Positions 9,929-23,100 of a DNA stretch of 64,000 nt are shown one piece after another (within the stretch, counting starts at the first letter, position 1; each line of letters begins with the position of its first letter). This stretch comes from Rhabdophis nuchalis (lineage: Eukaryota; Chordata; Lepidosauria; Squamata; Natricidae), in contig CM077647.1 of the NCBI GenBank assembly GCA_039707465.1, forward strand, positions 47,270,110-47,334,109, read 5' to 3'. The position numbers and the translations under genes were made by a program. The notes below the pieces were generated by a model that was not told the DNA's origin, ran no database searches, and saw only the letters and a list, made by a program, of their open reading frames with translations.

Positions 9929-11373
9929 GTTTAGGTTATTACTTGATTATTGATAGCTGTTGGGAATTGGCAATCACAAGAGTAATTGTACCAATTGATT
10001 TCCCTCTGAAGGAAATGGAAAATTTGTGAATTTAAGATTTTAATACTGGGCTATTAGGGGATGTAGTCCTGTCCTTTGTAGTTTGACCCAAACCAAATTC
10101 TGAATATTTCAGGCATTTTTGTGATTTAAATCTGTCTCCAAGCCAGGTGACCGGCTAGAGATGCTAACATCCATAACCCTGACATTCCTAAAACCAGCGA
10201 GGCTATGTCCTGCGGATGAATCACCCACCAGTTACACAGATCAGCATAACCTACAGCATCGCACAGACTTTGCAGAGCGCTCTACTACCCAAGGTACAGT
10301 AAAAGGCGAACTGGTAGCACCTGGTCGGTATTGCGCATGCGCTAACGACGCTGAGAACTACAAATCCCGACATGGATTTGCACCTTTACACAACCACTCG
10401 CAAGCATTTTAAAAAACAAAACAAAACCCAGAACGTAGCCTTGAATTCAGACGGCAGGATGTAGCACTTTCCCCCTTGTTTTTGTATCTCACGAGTAATA
10501 AAATTGGCACAAGGGAAGATACGGATCCGCCTCAGCCAAGACCTTTGGTAAAAAAAAAAAAGTGGGGGTGTGTGAACCGACTCCGGCGGGGCAGAAGTTG
10601 GTTCGCGCTTTCATTCGGGTTCCTATTTCATTCGTTCTCGGCTTCGCCGAAGCTTGTCAATCAGCAAAAAATTTGCGGGGGGGGACACAACGACGACGAC
10701 GACTGAGAACCACTCTGCGCCGCTCCTCCCTTAATCCCGCCTCCGCTTTCCTCTCCGCTATGGGGAGAGCGAGGCCGAGAGAGAACGGGGGAGGGGTGGA
10801 GAGAGAGAGAGAGAGAGAGCCCCTTCTCCTGCTTTCTTACTCCTCGCGACTGCTGGGTGCGCCACCCTCTCCCCTCAGACTATAGCCGCTCTTAGCCTCT
10901 ACAACCCGCAGGCCCTCTTCACTAGCTGACCTGCTTTCAAGCCGGGATCCGACTCCCGCGCGGCTCTAGCCTAGCGCCGCCCTCGCTCCTCCCCTCGCCT
11001 CCCTCCCCCGCCCCCTTCTTCTCCTCCTTCAGGCCAGCTGCCGCTTGCTTCGCTTGGCTTCTCGGTGGGGGTCAGCCGAGGCGTTCCCCCGGCCCCGCCC
11101 TCCTCCCTCCTCCGCTCCCTTTCCCCCTCCCCCCGCTTCGTCCGGCGCTAAGTTGTCAATCAAGGTGCCTGGGCTGAGATAGGCGACGGCAGCGGGCGGA
11201 GAGACGGCCAGCTACGCCACAGCCCAGCGGCGGCCATTCGTGGAAAAATAGGCCGACCTGCTCCTCCCAGCTCCGGCAGTGACCGGCCTTCTCTCGCTGC
11301 TACCCCAGCACCCCGCCCTCCGTCCCTCCCCTCCCTCCTCCTCGAGCCGCGCCTCAGCGGGCGTTAATGCGGG

Positions 11374-11380
11374 ATGAGCG
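11374..11380 (+). CDS. SP4: SP4 coding exon 1 (7 coding nt)
   Basis: ATGAGCG followed by the donor GTACGTAG. Only two codons and one base are coding; joining to exon 2 gives M-S-D-Q-K-K-E-E, the SP4 N-terminus. The start has G at -3. Confidence 0.93.
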
Positions 11381-14300
11381 GTACGTAGCCCCCCCTCCTC
11401 CTTCCCTCCCGCCTCCGCTGCCTCCCCGCGCCATCCCACCCGGCCGCCTCGTCCCTCCCTAGCACCTTTCTCTTCCCTCCCTCTTTTTTCTCTCATCCAT
11501 TCCTTCTTTCTTTCCCAGCCCTCCTCCTGTGTACATCCATCCATCCCTCCTTCGCTTCTGTTTCCTCCCATTTTCCCCTCCCCTGCACCTCCCCGCTCCT
11601 GCCCCTAAAGCATCCTGGGCCACTCAGTAGCCGTGGATGCTTTAGGGGCAGGAGGAGGGGGAGGGTTGTGGGTGGTTTTTTCCCCCCTCTGCCTTACAGT
11701 CTCCGATAGCAGAAACCAATCAAAACTCCCCTTTCTGGGCGTTCATCGCCAGCCCCTGTAGGCCGGGTTTAAAACCACGTTTCTTAAATTCTCCCTGTTT
11801 TCCACTGGAGAAGTGGACAGTGGCTTTCAACTAGCAAAAGAATGGAGGACCCAGGGGTCAGTGAGAACGTTCTGATTATTTTCTGTGCCAAAATAGGCGT
11901 AAAGGATGATACTTAATAAAATTTGTTTCTCTCTCTCTCTTTCTCTTTTTGAAGATCAAAAGAAGGAGGAAACTATGCCTTCCGAGGGAGAGAAATCTCC
12001 TGAGTCTGAGAATAACAATAAGAAGAACAAAACTGGAGCTTCTCAGGTAAAATGTCTAAAAAAATAGAGGAAAACAAGAGGGAGGGAAGGAGGTGGCAAA
12101 CATTACTTACATGTATTTCCAGATGGGATAGATTTTTTTAAATCAAAAATTTACATTAGAGGGTCTTGAAAGGCTCAGTAGAAGAAGAAATTATTAGCTG
12201 GGTGGGTAATTTCCTATTTCTATAACTTTATGGTTAGATAATTTTATTAATATGTACAGTGCTGTTATTGCTACTCTTTTATAGTTTAGGTTCTAATACA
12301 CATAATATTTTTGTTAGGATTCTCAGCCCTCCCCTCTGGCTCTGTTGGCAGCAACCTGCAGTAAAATAGGAACTCCTGGTGAGAATCAATCAACTGGACA
12401 ACAGATTATTATAGATCCAAGTCAGGGTTTGGTTCAGCTTCAGAGCCAACCACAGCAGTTAGAATTAGTGACAACTCAACTTGCTGGAAATGCTTGGCAA
12501 CTTGTTGCAGCTCCTCCTGCTTCAAAAGAAAACAACAACCAGCAACCCTCTTCTGTTGTTTCAACTGCAGCAAGTCCCTCCAATAGCAACAATGGAAATG
12601 TATCCCCCTCAAAAACTAAACCAAGCAATTTTTCTGGAATAACTCCAGGACAATTTCAAGTCATCCAAGTTCAGAATTCAGGTGGTAGCGTTCAGTACCA
12701 AGTGATTCCACATATTCAGACAACGGAAGGTCAACAAATTCAGATAAATCCTGCTAATGCCACAGCTCTGCAAGATATACAGGGTCAGATTCAGCTTATT
12801 CCTGCAGGGAATAACCAAGCTTTTATTACAACTTCAAACAGGACAGCTTCTGGGAATATTATTGCTCAGAATCTGGCAAATCAAACAGTGCCTGTCCAGA
12901 TTAGACCTGGTGTTTCCATTCCATTGCAGCTACCCATTGCTGGTACTCAGGCTCAAGTAGTAACTTCATTGCCTATAAATATTGGGGGAGTGACTCTAGC
13001 ATTGCCTGTAATAAATGTTGCAACAGGTACTAGTTCTGGACAAATTGTCCAATCCACAGATAGTGGACTGTCGAATGGAAACCAGCTATTGTCCACACCT
13101 GTCACAACAGCTTCTGTTACTGCTATGCCTGAATCTCCTACTTCCACTTGCACAACTACAGCCTCTACAACATTAACAGGCACTGAAACGTTAGTTACTA
13201 CTGGCGAAACAGGCCAGTATGCAAGCACAGCAAATAGTTCTGAAACAAGTACTGAAGAAACTCAAACTACCACATCTGAAACAGAGGCACAAAATTCTAG
13301 TCAGCTTCAATCCAATGGATTGCAAAATATGCAGGATCAGTCAAATTCACTGCAACAGGTTCAAATAGTAGGTCAGCCTATTCTCCAGCAGATCCAGATC
13401 CAACAGCCTCAGCAGCAGATCATTCAAGCAATTTCTCCACAGTCTTTCCAGCTTCAGTCAGGACAAACTATTCAGGCTATTCAACAACAGTCATTGCAAA
13501 ATCTTCATCTGCAAGCAATGAGTCCAACACAAGTACTCATAAGAGCACCAACTTTAACTCCAACAGGACAAATCAGCTGGCAGACAGTACAAGTTCAAAA
13601 TCTTCAAAGTCTTTCAAATCTCCAAGTTCAAAATGCTGGGCTTCCCCAACAATTAACTATTACCCCTGTATCTTCAAGTGGTGGTACAATTGCTCAAATA
13701 GCACCAGTAGCTGTTACTGGTACACCAATAACACTTAATGCTGCTCAGATTGCTTCAGTGCCTAATCTTCAAACAGTAAGTGTAGCCAACTTGGGTGCTG
13801 CAGGTGTTCAAGTGCAAGGAGTGCCAGTTACTATTACAAGTGTTGCAGGTAAGTCATATCCTTATGCAAGCATAAAGTACTGGTAATCCTCAACTCACAA
13901 CTTCATTTAGTGATTGTTCAAAATTACAACAGCACTGAAAAAAGTGACTTATGACTGTTTTTCACACTTATGATCTTTGTAGCATTCCCATGTGATCAAA
14001 ATTCAGAAGCTTATGACCATTGCTGTGTCTCAAGGTCATCTGATCTCCTTTTGTGACCTGACAAACCAAGTCAATGAGGTAGCCAGATTCACTTAACAAC
14101 TGTATTACTAATGTATCAACTGCAGTGATTCACTTAACAACTATGGCCAGAAAGATCATAAAATGGTCAAAACTCAACAAATGTCTGTCTTAACAACATA
14201 AATTTTGGGTTAAATTGTGGTTGTAAGTCAAGGACTACCTGTAGAGTATAAAATGTATTAACCTCTATACAATCGTATGTAAGGATAAATTTGCCATTAG

Positions 14301-15858
14301 AAAATAGTACCATTAATCATATCTGAGCATTTACCAAGTCTTTTTTCCCCTTAATTTCATGCGGAATTAGAGGAGTCTTAACCCACGAGTTTTGGACAGT
14401 GCCAAGGACTGCCATGAAAAATCTAGAAATTCATATTAACTACACTGAGGTTGGGGGGGGGGGGGTGAGGGTTCCTGGTATGTAATTAAACTGGACAAAT
14501 GTTTCTGTCCTGGCTTGGTTGATTTTCATCTGTTCAGGAGTCCGAGATTCATTAATGTAAACTGACTAATTTGTTATTTCAAGAAAGCTATATTCTTTCT
14601 AAATCTGCAGAATAGCAACATAAAATATTTTGAAAAATGCATAAACATACAGACAAATCTTGTCAAAATTAATATATAGTATAGTTTGTAAACTTGGACT
14701 CCTAACTATTTTTCAGTTTTAAAATATTTGTTATTCCTAATGAATAGTTCTTCCTGGAAAAACAATCCTGCTTATGAATGAAAGATAAATTAAATAAGCA
14801 ATTCCATTTGGAATTGAGATAGTAATACTATAAGAGTCAGGTACCATTTCTTAATTAAGAAAATGATCTACAAAGCGTGGAAGACATGATTTTTTTTACC
14901 TTTACTGTAGATACTGGCAATAGATATGCATTTATATAAAACATGGTCCTCTCTTGGTAAGAAAAATATTTGATTCAATTTGACATTTTTTAAGAGATGA
15001 AATTCTCTATAAAAGAATTGATATATAAGAATTATTCTGCTATATATGCAGTGATTTAAAATGTTATTTTTATAATATAACAAAATATATTTTAAATAAA
15101 TTATATATTATAATTTTATTAAACTTGTTCTTACTGCATATACTGAGAACACTGCTACTTTTGCTTGCCATTGTTATGTATAATTATGACAGGTAAAGGC
15201 TCCAAAAAGATTAACTCAAACTGATTGAAAGACATTAAGACGTTCATTCTGAGTAGGTTACACACATGCACAGACACACACACACATACACACACAACAT
15301 TTTATGTCTGATTTGCCATGTTTGTTGAGTGAATCACAAAGGTTCTTAAATTGGGAACATGAGAAGGTCACAAAAGTTGATCATATGACTCCATTACACT
15401 GCAACCATCATAAACACATGGCAGTTGTCAAGCACCCAAAGTTTATTCACACGACCATGGGGAAGCTGCAATAATTGTAAATGTGAAAAATGGTCAAATC
15501 ATTTTTTTCATTGCTATTGTAACTTGAACAGTCACTAAATCAGGGGTCCTCAAAATTTTTAAACAAGTGGCCAATTCACGGTCCCTCAGACTGTTGGGGG
15601 GCCAGACCGGGTGGGTGGGTATGGCTAGGTGGTCATGTGACTGTGGGCATGGCCAGTCAGTCCATTAAACAATGCAGGGAAATTAAACTTTAATTTGTTT
15701 TGCTCCTGTGGTGTTTTATTTGCTTTTGTTTGCATGTTGCTCTTTTGGTTGCCTTTTCTTTTTATAAGAACACTTTTAAAGTTTAGGATTCTAGTGGTCC
15801 ACTTCAGGAAACTCAATTTTGCAACAATTCTTCCCAGCCCCAAGGAGCTTACAATCAA

Positions 15859-15905
<47 letters not shown>

Positions 15906-17111
15906 ATCTCTCTCTATCTTTGTCTCGTTCTCTGGCTATCTTTCTATCTATGTCTATATCTTTATCTATCTACCTATCTCTCTGTCTATATGTCTATCTT
16001 TGTGTGTGTGTGTGTGTGTGTGTGTGTCTTCTCTCTCTCTCCCCCCTCTCTTTCCCCCCCTCCCTCTCTTTTCTCTTGTATTTCTCTTGTCTCTCTTTCC
16101 CTCTCTGTCTTCTCCCCCGCCTCTCCAGTTCTAGCCCGTGGGGCTCACGAAGGTAAGTCATGCGCTCAACCAATGGGTGAGGGCCTGTAAGTAGGTGGAG
16201 GCCTGTGGATGGGTGGTGATGTGGGCAAGGTCTATCCAGCCCACAAGTTGTTGTTTGAGGACTCCTGCACTAAATGAATGACTCAAGGGCTACCTTGTGT
16301 ATCTAATTTTTGCCTCTTTTTCCATATAACTAATATTTGAAGTGTGAAATTTCATGGAAAAGAATTGTTCCTGGAAACCTGGTTTAGGTTTAAACTATGT
16401 TCCCAGTCTATTAAAGTACTATATACGGTAATATAATATGTCATCATTACACATTATGTTTCCAACTTTCCAAATACTGTTCACATAGACCAGGGATAGT
16501 CAACCTTTTTGTACCTACCACCCACTTTTGTATCTCTGTTAGTAGTAAAATTTTCTAACCGCCCACCGGTTCCACAGTAATGGTGATTTATAAAGTAGAG
16601 AAGTCAATTAAACTTTAAAAAAGGAAAGTTCTTTAGTATCGGACAAAACACCTACCGCCCACCATGAAAGCTGGAATGCCCACTAGTGGGCGGTAGGGAC
16701 CAGGTTGACTACCACTGACAGACCAACCTTATGAAATACCGGGTTGGGAAAGGCTGATCTGTAATGAAGTGACATCATCATATTTTAAGGGAAGCTTGTT
16801 CCACATTGGGATACATTGACAGAAATATAGTTAAATTAAATACACTAAGATTCTATGTCTAATAAAAGCTTTATGTGGAAAAGAATTCTTAATACTGATT
16901 TTGGAGATGTAAAAAAACTTTTGAAAAGTAGGGGAAAATACGGTGAGTAAAAATGAAGCAGGAAGATATTTTATCTTTTGTTATAGCAAATAGATTTTTA
17001 ATTAGGGGCATAATTTAGAAAGAAATGCAATATGATACAATTAAGTTCATTGTTTTTAAAAAGGTACTGTGCAAGTATAATAATAATAATAATTACTACT
17101 ACTACTACTAC

Positions 17112-17154
<43 letters not shown>

Positions 17155-20100
17155 TTATTTATTTATATCCCGCTCTCTCTCCCCGAAGGGACTCGAGGCG
17201 GGGCACAGGGAAATTAAAAACAAATTACAACAAAGTACAAGGTTAAAATCAAATGAAACTTACCCTGCGCTAAAAACTTCTATAAAAATAAGACTATCCC
17301 TAAAAAAACCCTTAATAATTTAAAATTTAAAATTACCCTAGGCCAGCCAAACGGAAGAATTGAGTTTTTAATAGCTGTCGGAAGGAGCGAAGGTCCGTGG
17401 TTGTTCTGATTTCGGGGGGAAGGTCGTTCCAGAGGGTCGGGCCCGCCACAGAGAAGGCCCTTCCCCTGGGCGTCGCCCGCTGGCACAGCCTAGTGGACGG
17501 CAGCCGGAGAAGTCCCTCTTTGTGGGAGCGAATCGGCCGCAGGGATATATGAGGCAGAATGCGATCCCGCAGTTAGCTAGGTCCCGTGCCATGGAGCGCT
17601 TTAAAGATGGTAACTAACACCTTGAAATGCACCCGAAAGACGACAGGCAACCAGTGCAGCTCGCGCAGGAACGGTGTTACATGGGAGAACCTAGAGGCTC
17701 CCATAACTACCCGCGCGGCTGCATTCTGGACTAGCTGAAGCCTGCAGTAGTCCAGTCGGGATGTCACGAGGGCATGAGTGACTGTGCAAAGGGCACCCCG
17801 ATCCAATAGGGGACGCAACTGGCGGACCTAGTAAAACGCCCTCCTTGCCACGGCTGTCACTTGATCTTCCATGGACAGCCGGGCATCGAGGAGGACGCCC
17901 AAGTTGTGTGCCCCATCCACAGGGGTAAGGTGATCGTCCCCTATGGCCAGTGATGGAGTCAACTGGTTGTACCGGGATGCCGGAACCACAGCCACTCGGT
18001 CTTGGATGGGTTGAGTCTGAGTCTGTTACTTCCCATCCAGGCCCGCACGGCTTCCAGGCACTGGCACATCACCGCTACGGCATCGTTGGGGTGGTTTGGG
18101 TAGATATATACAGCTGTGTATCATCAGCGTAGAGATGGTACTCTACCCCAAAACCACGGATGATCTCACCCAGGGGCTTCATATATGTGTTGAACAGGAG
18201 TGGCGAGAGGACCGACGCCTGAGGCACCCCACAAGTGAGGGGCCTAGAGGTCGACCTCTGCCCTCTTGTCAACACAAATTGCGATTGACCGGAGAGGTAG
18301 GAGGAGAACCACCGCAACACGGTTCCTCTCACCCCCAATCCCTCCAGCCGATGCAATAGGTTACCATGGTCGATGGTATCAAAAGCCGCTGAGAGGTCTA
18401 ATAGGACCAGGATGGAGGAACAACCCCCATCTCTGGCCCTCCAGAGATTATCTACCAACGCGACCAATGCCGTCTCGGTGCTGTGCCCGGGCCGGAAGCC
18501 GGACTGGCACGGGTCTAGATAATCAACTTCCTCCAGATGACGGGGAAACTGTTGTGCCACCACACTCTCTACAACCTTCGCCAAAAAGCGAAGATTGGAG
18601 ACCGGACGGTAATTCACCAATAATGCCGGGTCCAGAGAGGGCTTCTTGAGGAGGGGTCTCACCATTGCCTCTTTAAGGGAGGCCGGCAAGAACCCCTCAC
18701 TCAGGGAAGCGTTGACCACCTCCTGGAGCCAGCCTCGTGTAACCTCCCAGGATGCCAGTACAAGCCAGGAGGGACACGGGTCCAATAAACATATGATAGC
18801 TCGCAGTCGCCCACGTAACGTGTCCATATCATCGGAAGTAACAGAGTCAAACTCTTCCCACAAAACTGTCTCAAGATCTGCCTCGGGGCATCCCACTGGG
18901 CCACTTTCGGTGGGGACCATCTTGCTCTGAATCTGAGCGATTTTATCCTGCAGATATTCCCCAAATTCCTCTGCTCTACCCTGCAACGGGGCTTCCCGCA
19001 CCCTATGTTGAAGGAGGGAGCGGGTCACCCTAAACAGGGCGGCAGGGCGGTTATCTGCGGATGCAATGAGAGTGGCACAATGATGACATTTGGCCACTCT
19101 CAACACCACAAGGTAAGTCCGTAAATGGGCTCTCACCTGTGTTCGGTCAGATTCAGACCGTGTGGATCTCCACTGCCTCTCTAGGCGTCTCTTGAGGCGC
19201 TTCATCTCCCTCAGCTCCTCGGTAAACCAAGGAGCCAGGGTGACTCGTACCCGCAAGAGAGGCCATAAGGGTGCGACCCGATCCAGGGCCCCAGTAGCCG
19301 CGGTATTCCACGTGACCACCATGTCCTCAGTCGGGGCGCGGGTCAGGAACTCAGGTAATGACCCAAGCACCGTCTGGAATGTATCCGAGTCCATCAGGCG
19401 CTTGGGGCGGAACCATATAGGTGAATCCGGTTCCGCCTCCCCGCGGTGGGGTGTAGCGATTGGAAAGTCGAGCCAGAGAATTGAGTGATCTGACCATGAC
19501 AGAGGTGTGATGGCTATATCTCCTATACCCAGATCACTCTTCCACTGACCAGAGACAAAGATCAAATCCAGCGTGTGCCCCCCCTCGTGCGTGGGGCCCT
19601 GAATTACTTGGTTCTGGTCCATGGCCGCCATGGAGGCCATGAACTCCCGAGCTACCTCCGATGATTCGCCAACCGATGGCAGATTGAAGTCCCCCATGAC
19701 AAGAAGTCTGGGGGTCTCAACTGCCATCGTAGCGATCACCTCGAGGAGCTTGGGCAGGGCTGCTGTTACATAGCGGGGAGCCAGGTATACAATCAGCATG
19801 CCCAACTGCCTCCCTAGGCCTCACTTCACGCAGAGGGACTCACAGCCAGTGGTCTATGGTACAGTGGTTTCTCTCGGCTCAAGACCTTCCCTGACGATGA
19901 CCGCTACACCTCCACCCCTGCCTAGGGCCCGTGGCTGATGAAAAGCGCGGTAACCTGGTGGGCACATTTCTACAAGGGGAAGTCCTCCCTCGTGGCCCAA
20001 CCAGGTCTCCGCTATTCCTACCAGGTCCGGCTCCCCCTCCGACACCAGGTCGTAGATGAGGGGGGCTTTGTTGACCACGGACCTGGCATTACAAAACATC

Positions 20101-23100
20101 AGCCTCGAGCCCTGGCTCTGTAATCCCTGACCACCTAGCCTGGGGGGTTGTGGCATCTGACCGCTTGTAAGCAACGGTATAATGTGCGGTTGAAGGCCTT
20201 TGAATCAATGGTGATGATGATACTCAGCTGATGATAATCAGCTGATGATACTCAGCTGAGATGTACAGCTGATGATATTCAGCTGTACATCTCTACCCAA
20301 ACCACCCCAACGATGCCGTGGAAGTGATGTCCCAGTGTCTGGAGGCCGTGCGGGTCTGGATAGGGAGGAACAAGCTTCGACTCAACCCGTCCAAGACCGA
20401 GTGGCTGTGGTTTCCAGCGTCTCGATATAGCCAACTGGTTCCATCTCTGGCTATCGGGGGCAAGTCATTAGCCCCCACGGAAAGGGCTCGCAACCTGGGA
20501 ATCCTCCTGGACTCTCGGCTGTCCTTGGACGACCATGTGACGGCTGTGGCCAGGGGGCCTTTTTATCAGGCTTACCTGATACGCCAGTTGCACCTCTTTC
20601 TAGATCGAGACGCCTTACGCACGGTCACTCAAGCCCTCATCACTTCCCGCCTAGATTACTGCAACGCTCTCTACATGGACTCCCCTTGAGGTACACCCGG
20701 AGGCTCCAGCTAGTGCAGAATGCAGCCACGTGGGGGATTTTGGGAGTTTCATGTTACTCCCACGTAACACCCCTCCTGCGTGAGCTGCACTGCCTGCCTG
20801 TGGCCTTCCGGGTGTGCTTCAAGGTGTTAGTAACCATTTTCAAAGCGCTCCACGGCACGGGACCTGGTTACTTGTGTGACCGCCTCCTACCACACACCTC
20901 CCTTCGACCTGTCCACTCCCACAGGGAGGGCTTCCTCAGGGTGCCGTCCGCCGGTCAATGCCGGCTGGCGTCCCCCAGGGGGAGAGCCTTCTCTATGGGG
21001 GGTCCGGCCCTCTGGAATGACTTGCCCCCCGATCTCCGCACCACCACAGACCTATGCCTCTTCCGCCAGGGGCTTAAAACGCAACTTTTTCATCTGGCCA
21101 GGCTGGCATAGTTTTAATTATTTAATTTAATTTTAATGGGACTTTTTAAACTATTTTAATTGATTTTTAGCACAGATCCATCAAATTTAATCCTATTTTA
21201 CCTTGTTTGTATATTATTGTGTTTTTTACTTCTTCTGTGCACCGCCCTGAGTCCCACCAGGGAGATAGGGCGGTATAAAAATGTGATAAATAAATAATGG
21301 GTGTTAAGAAAAGTTTTAGACTGGTGGTCCTACACGCAAGCAGTATCTAAATTCAATAAGGATAAAAAACAATTTGGAATTTACCCGTCAAAACAAGATA
21401 TTGATAAGATCTTATGGGATTCACCGATTAAATTCATTTCTAAAGCATATAAACTGCTTTTACAAGGATACATTGGTGAGGAAATAATCAAAGGTGCTAT
21501 GATCGCCTGGGGGAGGAATATAGGAAGGAACATCACACTCGACGAATGGCAAACAATTTGGGGCAAATCTATTAAAATGACCCTGGCCTCCTCATTCAAG
21601 GAGAATCTATATAAAATGCTTTACAGGTGGTATTTACCATCATCCCGAATAGCACATATGTTTCCAAATATTTCCGACAGATGTTGGAAATGCAAAACGG
21701 CCAGGGGTACGTTTTTCCACCAATGGGGGACTTGCCCAAAAATTAACCAACTCTGGAAGAAAATACAAATCTGGCTGCTGGAAATAGTAGGCATCAATTT
21801 CCCTCTTAAGCCTTAATCTTACTTACTCAGCATCAAATCAAACCAAACTCAGAACCAAGACTGGTACCTTTTTATACACATTACAACAGCAACAAGGATG
21901 GCCATTGCGCAACAATGGAAAGATAGTAATGTACCAACAGATCATCTAGTCATATCTAAAATTTTCAACTGTGCTGAATCCGATAGGTTCACATATACCT
22001 TAAAAGACAAAACAGAGTCAATTTATGCTCAAACATGGGGAAAATGGTACATATGGTACGACAAGAGAACAAAAGGATACCAAAGTAAACAACCAAATAA
22101 TATAAACGTGAAATAAATACAAGGAACAAGTGAGACGATAATGAATTTAAGATAATTATAGATATATATATGCAGATAGTTAAGTTAAAATGTATATAAT
22201 AATGAATAGAACAGACTGGGACAAATAAAAACTTTTGAATTAGGGGAATAGCTATATCCCCGGTATGTCTACCCTTTTCTTCTCTTTTTTCTATCTTCCC
22301 CCTCTTCTCTCCCCCTACCTTTCTTTCTGCCTTAATAATGTATGTCGATTTTCCTTTATATTTGTTAAATGTTATTTTTTATATTTATATTAATAAAAAA
22401 ATTTTTTTTTAAAAAAAAGTTTTGAAATAGAATTAGGAACTTGATAATCAATTTTATTACTAAAATACTCGGTCTATATCTATATTATATGTCTATGTCT
22501 AATTTATATTTTACTATAGGTATACACACTTTATTATAGTTGTTATTTATTTTAATATTGTGCATGATACTGAAATTCATTTCAGCCTAAAGGTTGAAAT
22601 AGCTATTATCCATGATGTTAGGCAACAGAGATGGCATATATTTCACTGTCCTACATATATCTTTCTCAGTCCTAACTTCTTTTGCTGACACATACAGATG
22701 CTAACTTTATTGGTGCTGGAGTATAGAACAGCATACTTCTTTAGTCAATCATATTCTGTGTCATGTCCCTCTTAATCCACTGAGTTATATTTGGGCTTTA
22801 GCTCAGAGAAGAAATTATTTAGTGCTTTTAGAGATCAAATAATTTTGTTTAGTGAAAGTTGGATGTACTATTTTCTAAGAAGTATATTATAGCTTCCTTA
22901 GTTCCATTTTCCTGTTTAAAATCTATTTATGCATTATGAAAGTATAATTAGATAATTATTTTATAAAATATTTCTTTCAAACTAATTCAAAATAAATTTT
23001 AAACCCTTAGTCCACATTCTTCCATTTATTTAGCATTATACATACATTTTTCACATATTTTTCATACAATCTGACATATTTGTCTTCCTGGTTGATATTC

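Larger units (their letters stand above)
10230..11700 (+). promoter_or_regulatory. SP4: CpG-island promoter of SP4
   Basis: CpG-rich, TATA-less DNA surrounding the first coding exon. It contains several GC boxes (for example CCCCGCCC near 11094 and GGGCGGAG near 11194), which are SP-family targets, so autoregulation is possible. An NRF1-type palindrome TGCGCATGCGC lies at 10332-10342. A ZNF143/THAP11-like ACTACAAATCCC lies at 10357-10368. The decamer TTGTCAATCA, the complement of a PBX/PREP-type TGATTGACA site, occurs twice (10654-10663 and 11153-11162). The transcription start cannot be fixed from sequence. Confidence 0.8.
11367..12003 (+). other. Overlapping upstream ORF at the SP4 start (spliced, 20 codons)
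   Basis: An ATG at 11367, seven bases before the SP4 ATG and out of frame with it, opens a reading frame. Through the exon 1-2 splice it encodes 20 residues and stops at TGA 12001-12003 in exon 2. Its start context is weak (T at -3). Whether it is translated is inference. Confidence 0.55.

Noticed and set aside
11212..11571. 119-codon reverse frame in the SP4 promoter
   Set aside because: GC-rich CpG-island shadow without similarity to a known protein.
13849..13886. Alternative SP4 end by reading through the exon 3 donor
   Set aside because: A strong donor GTAAGT and exact joining to the known exon 4 sequence make this an intron; readthrough would lose the zinc fingers.
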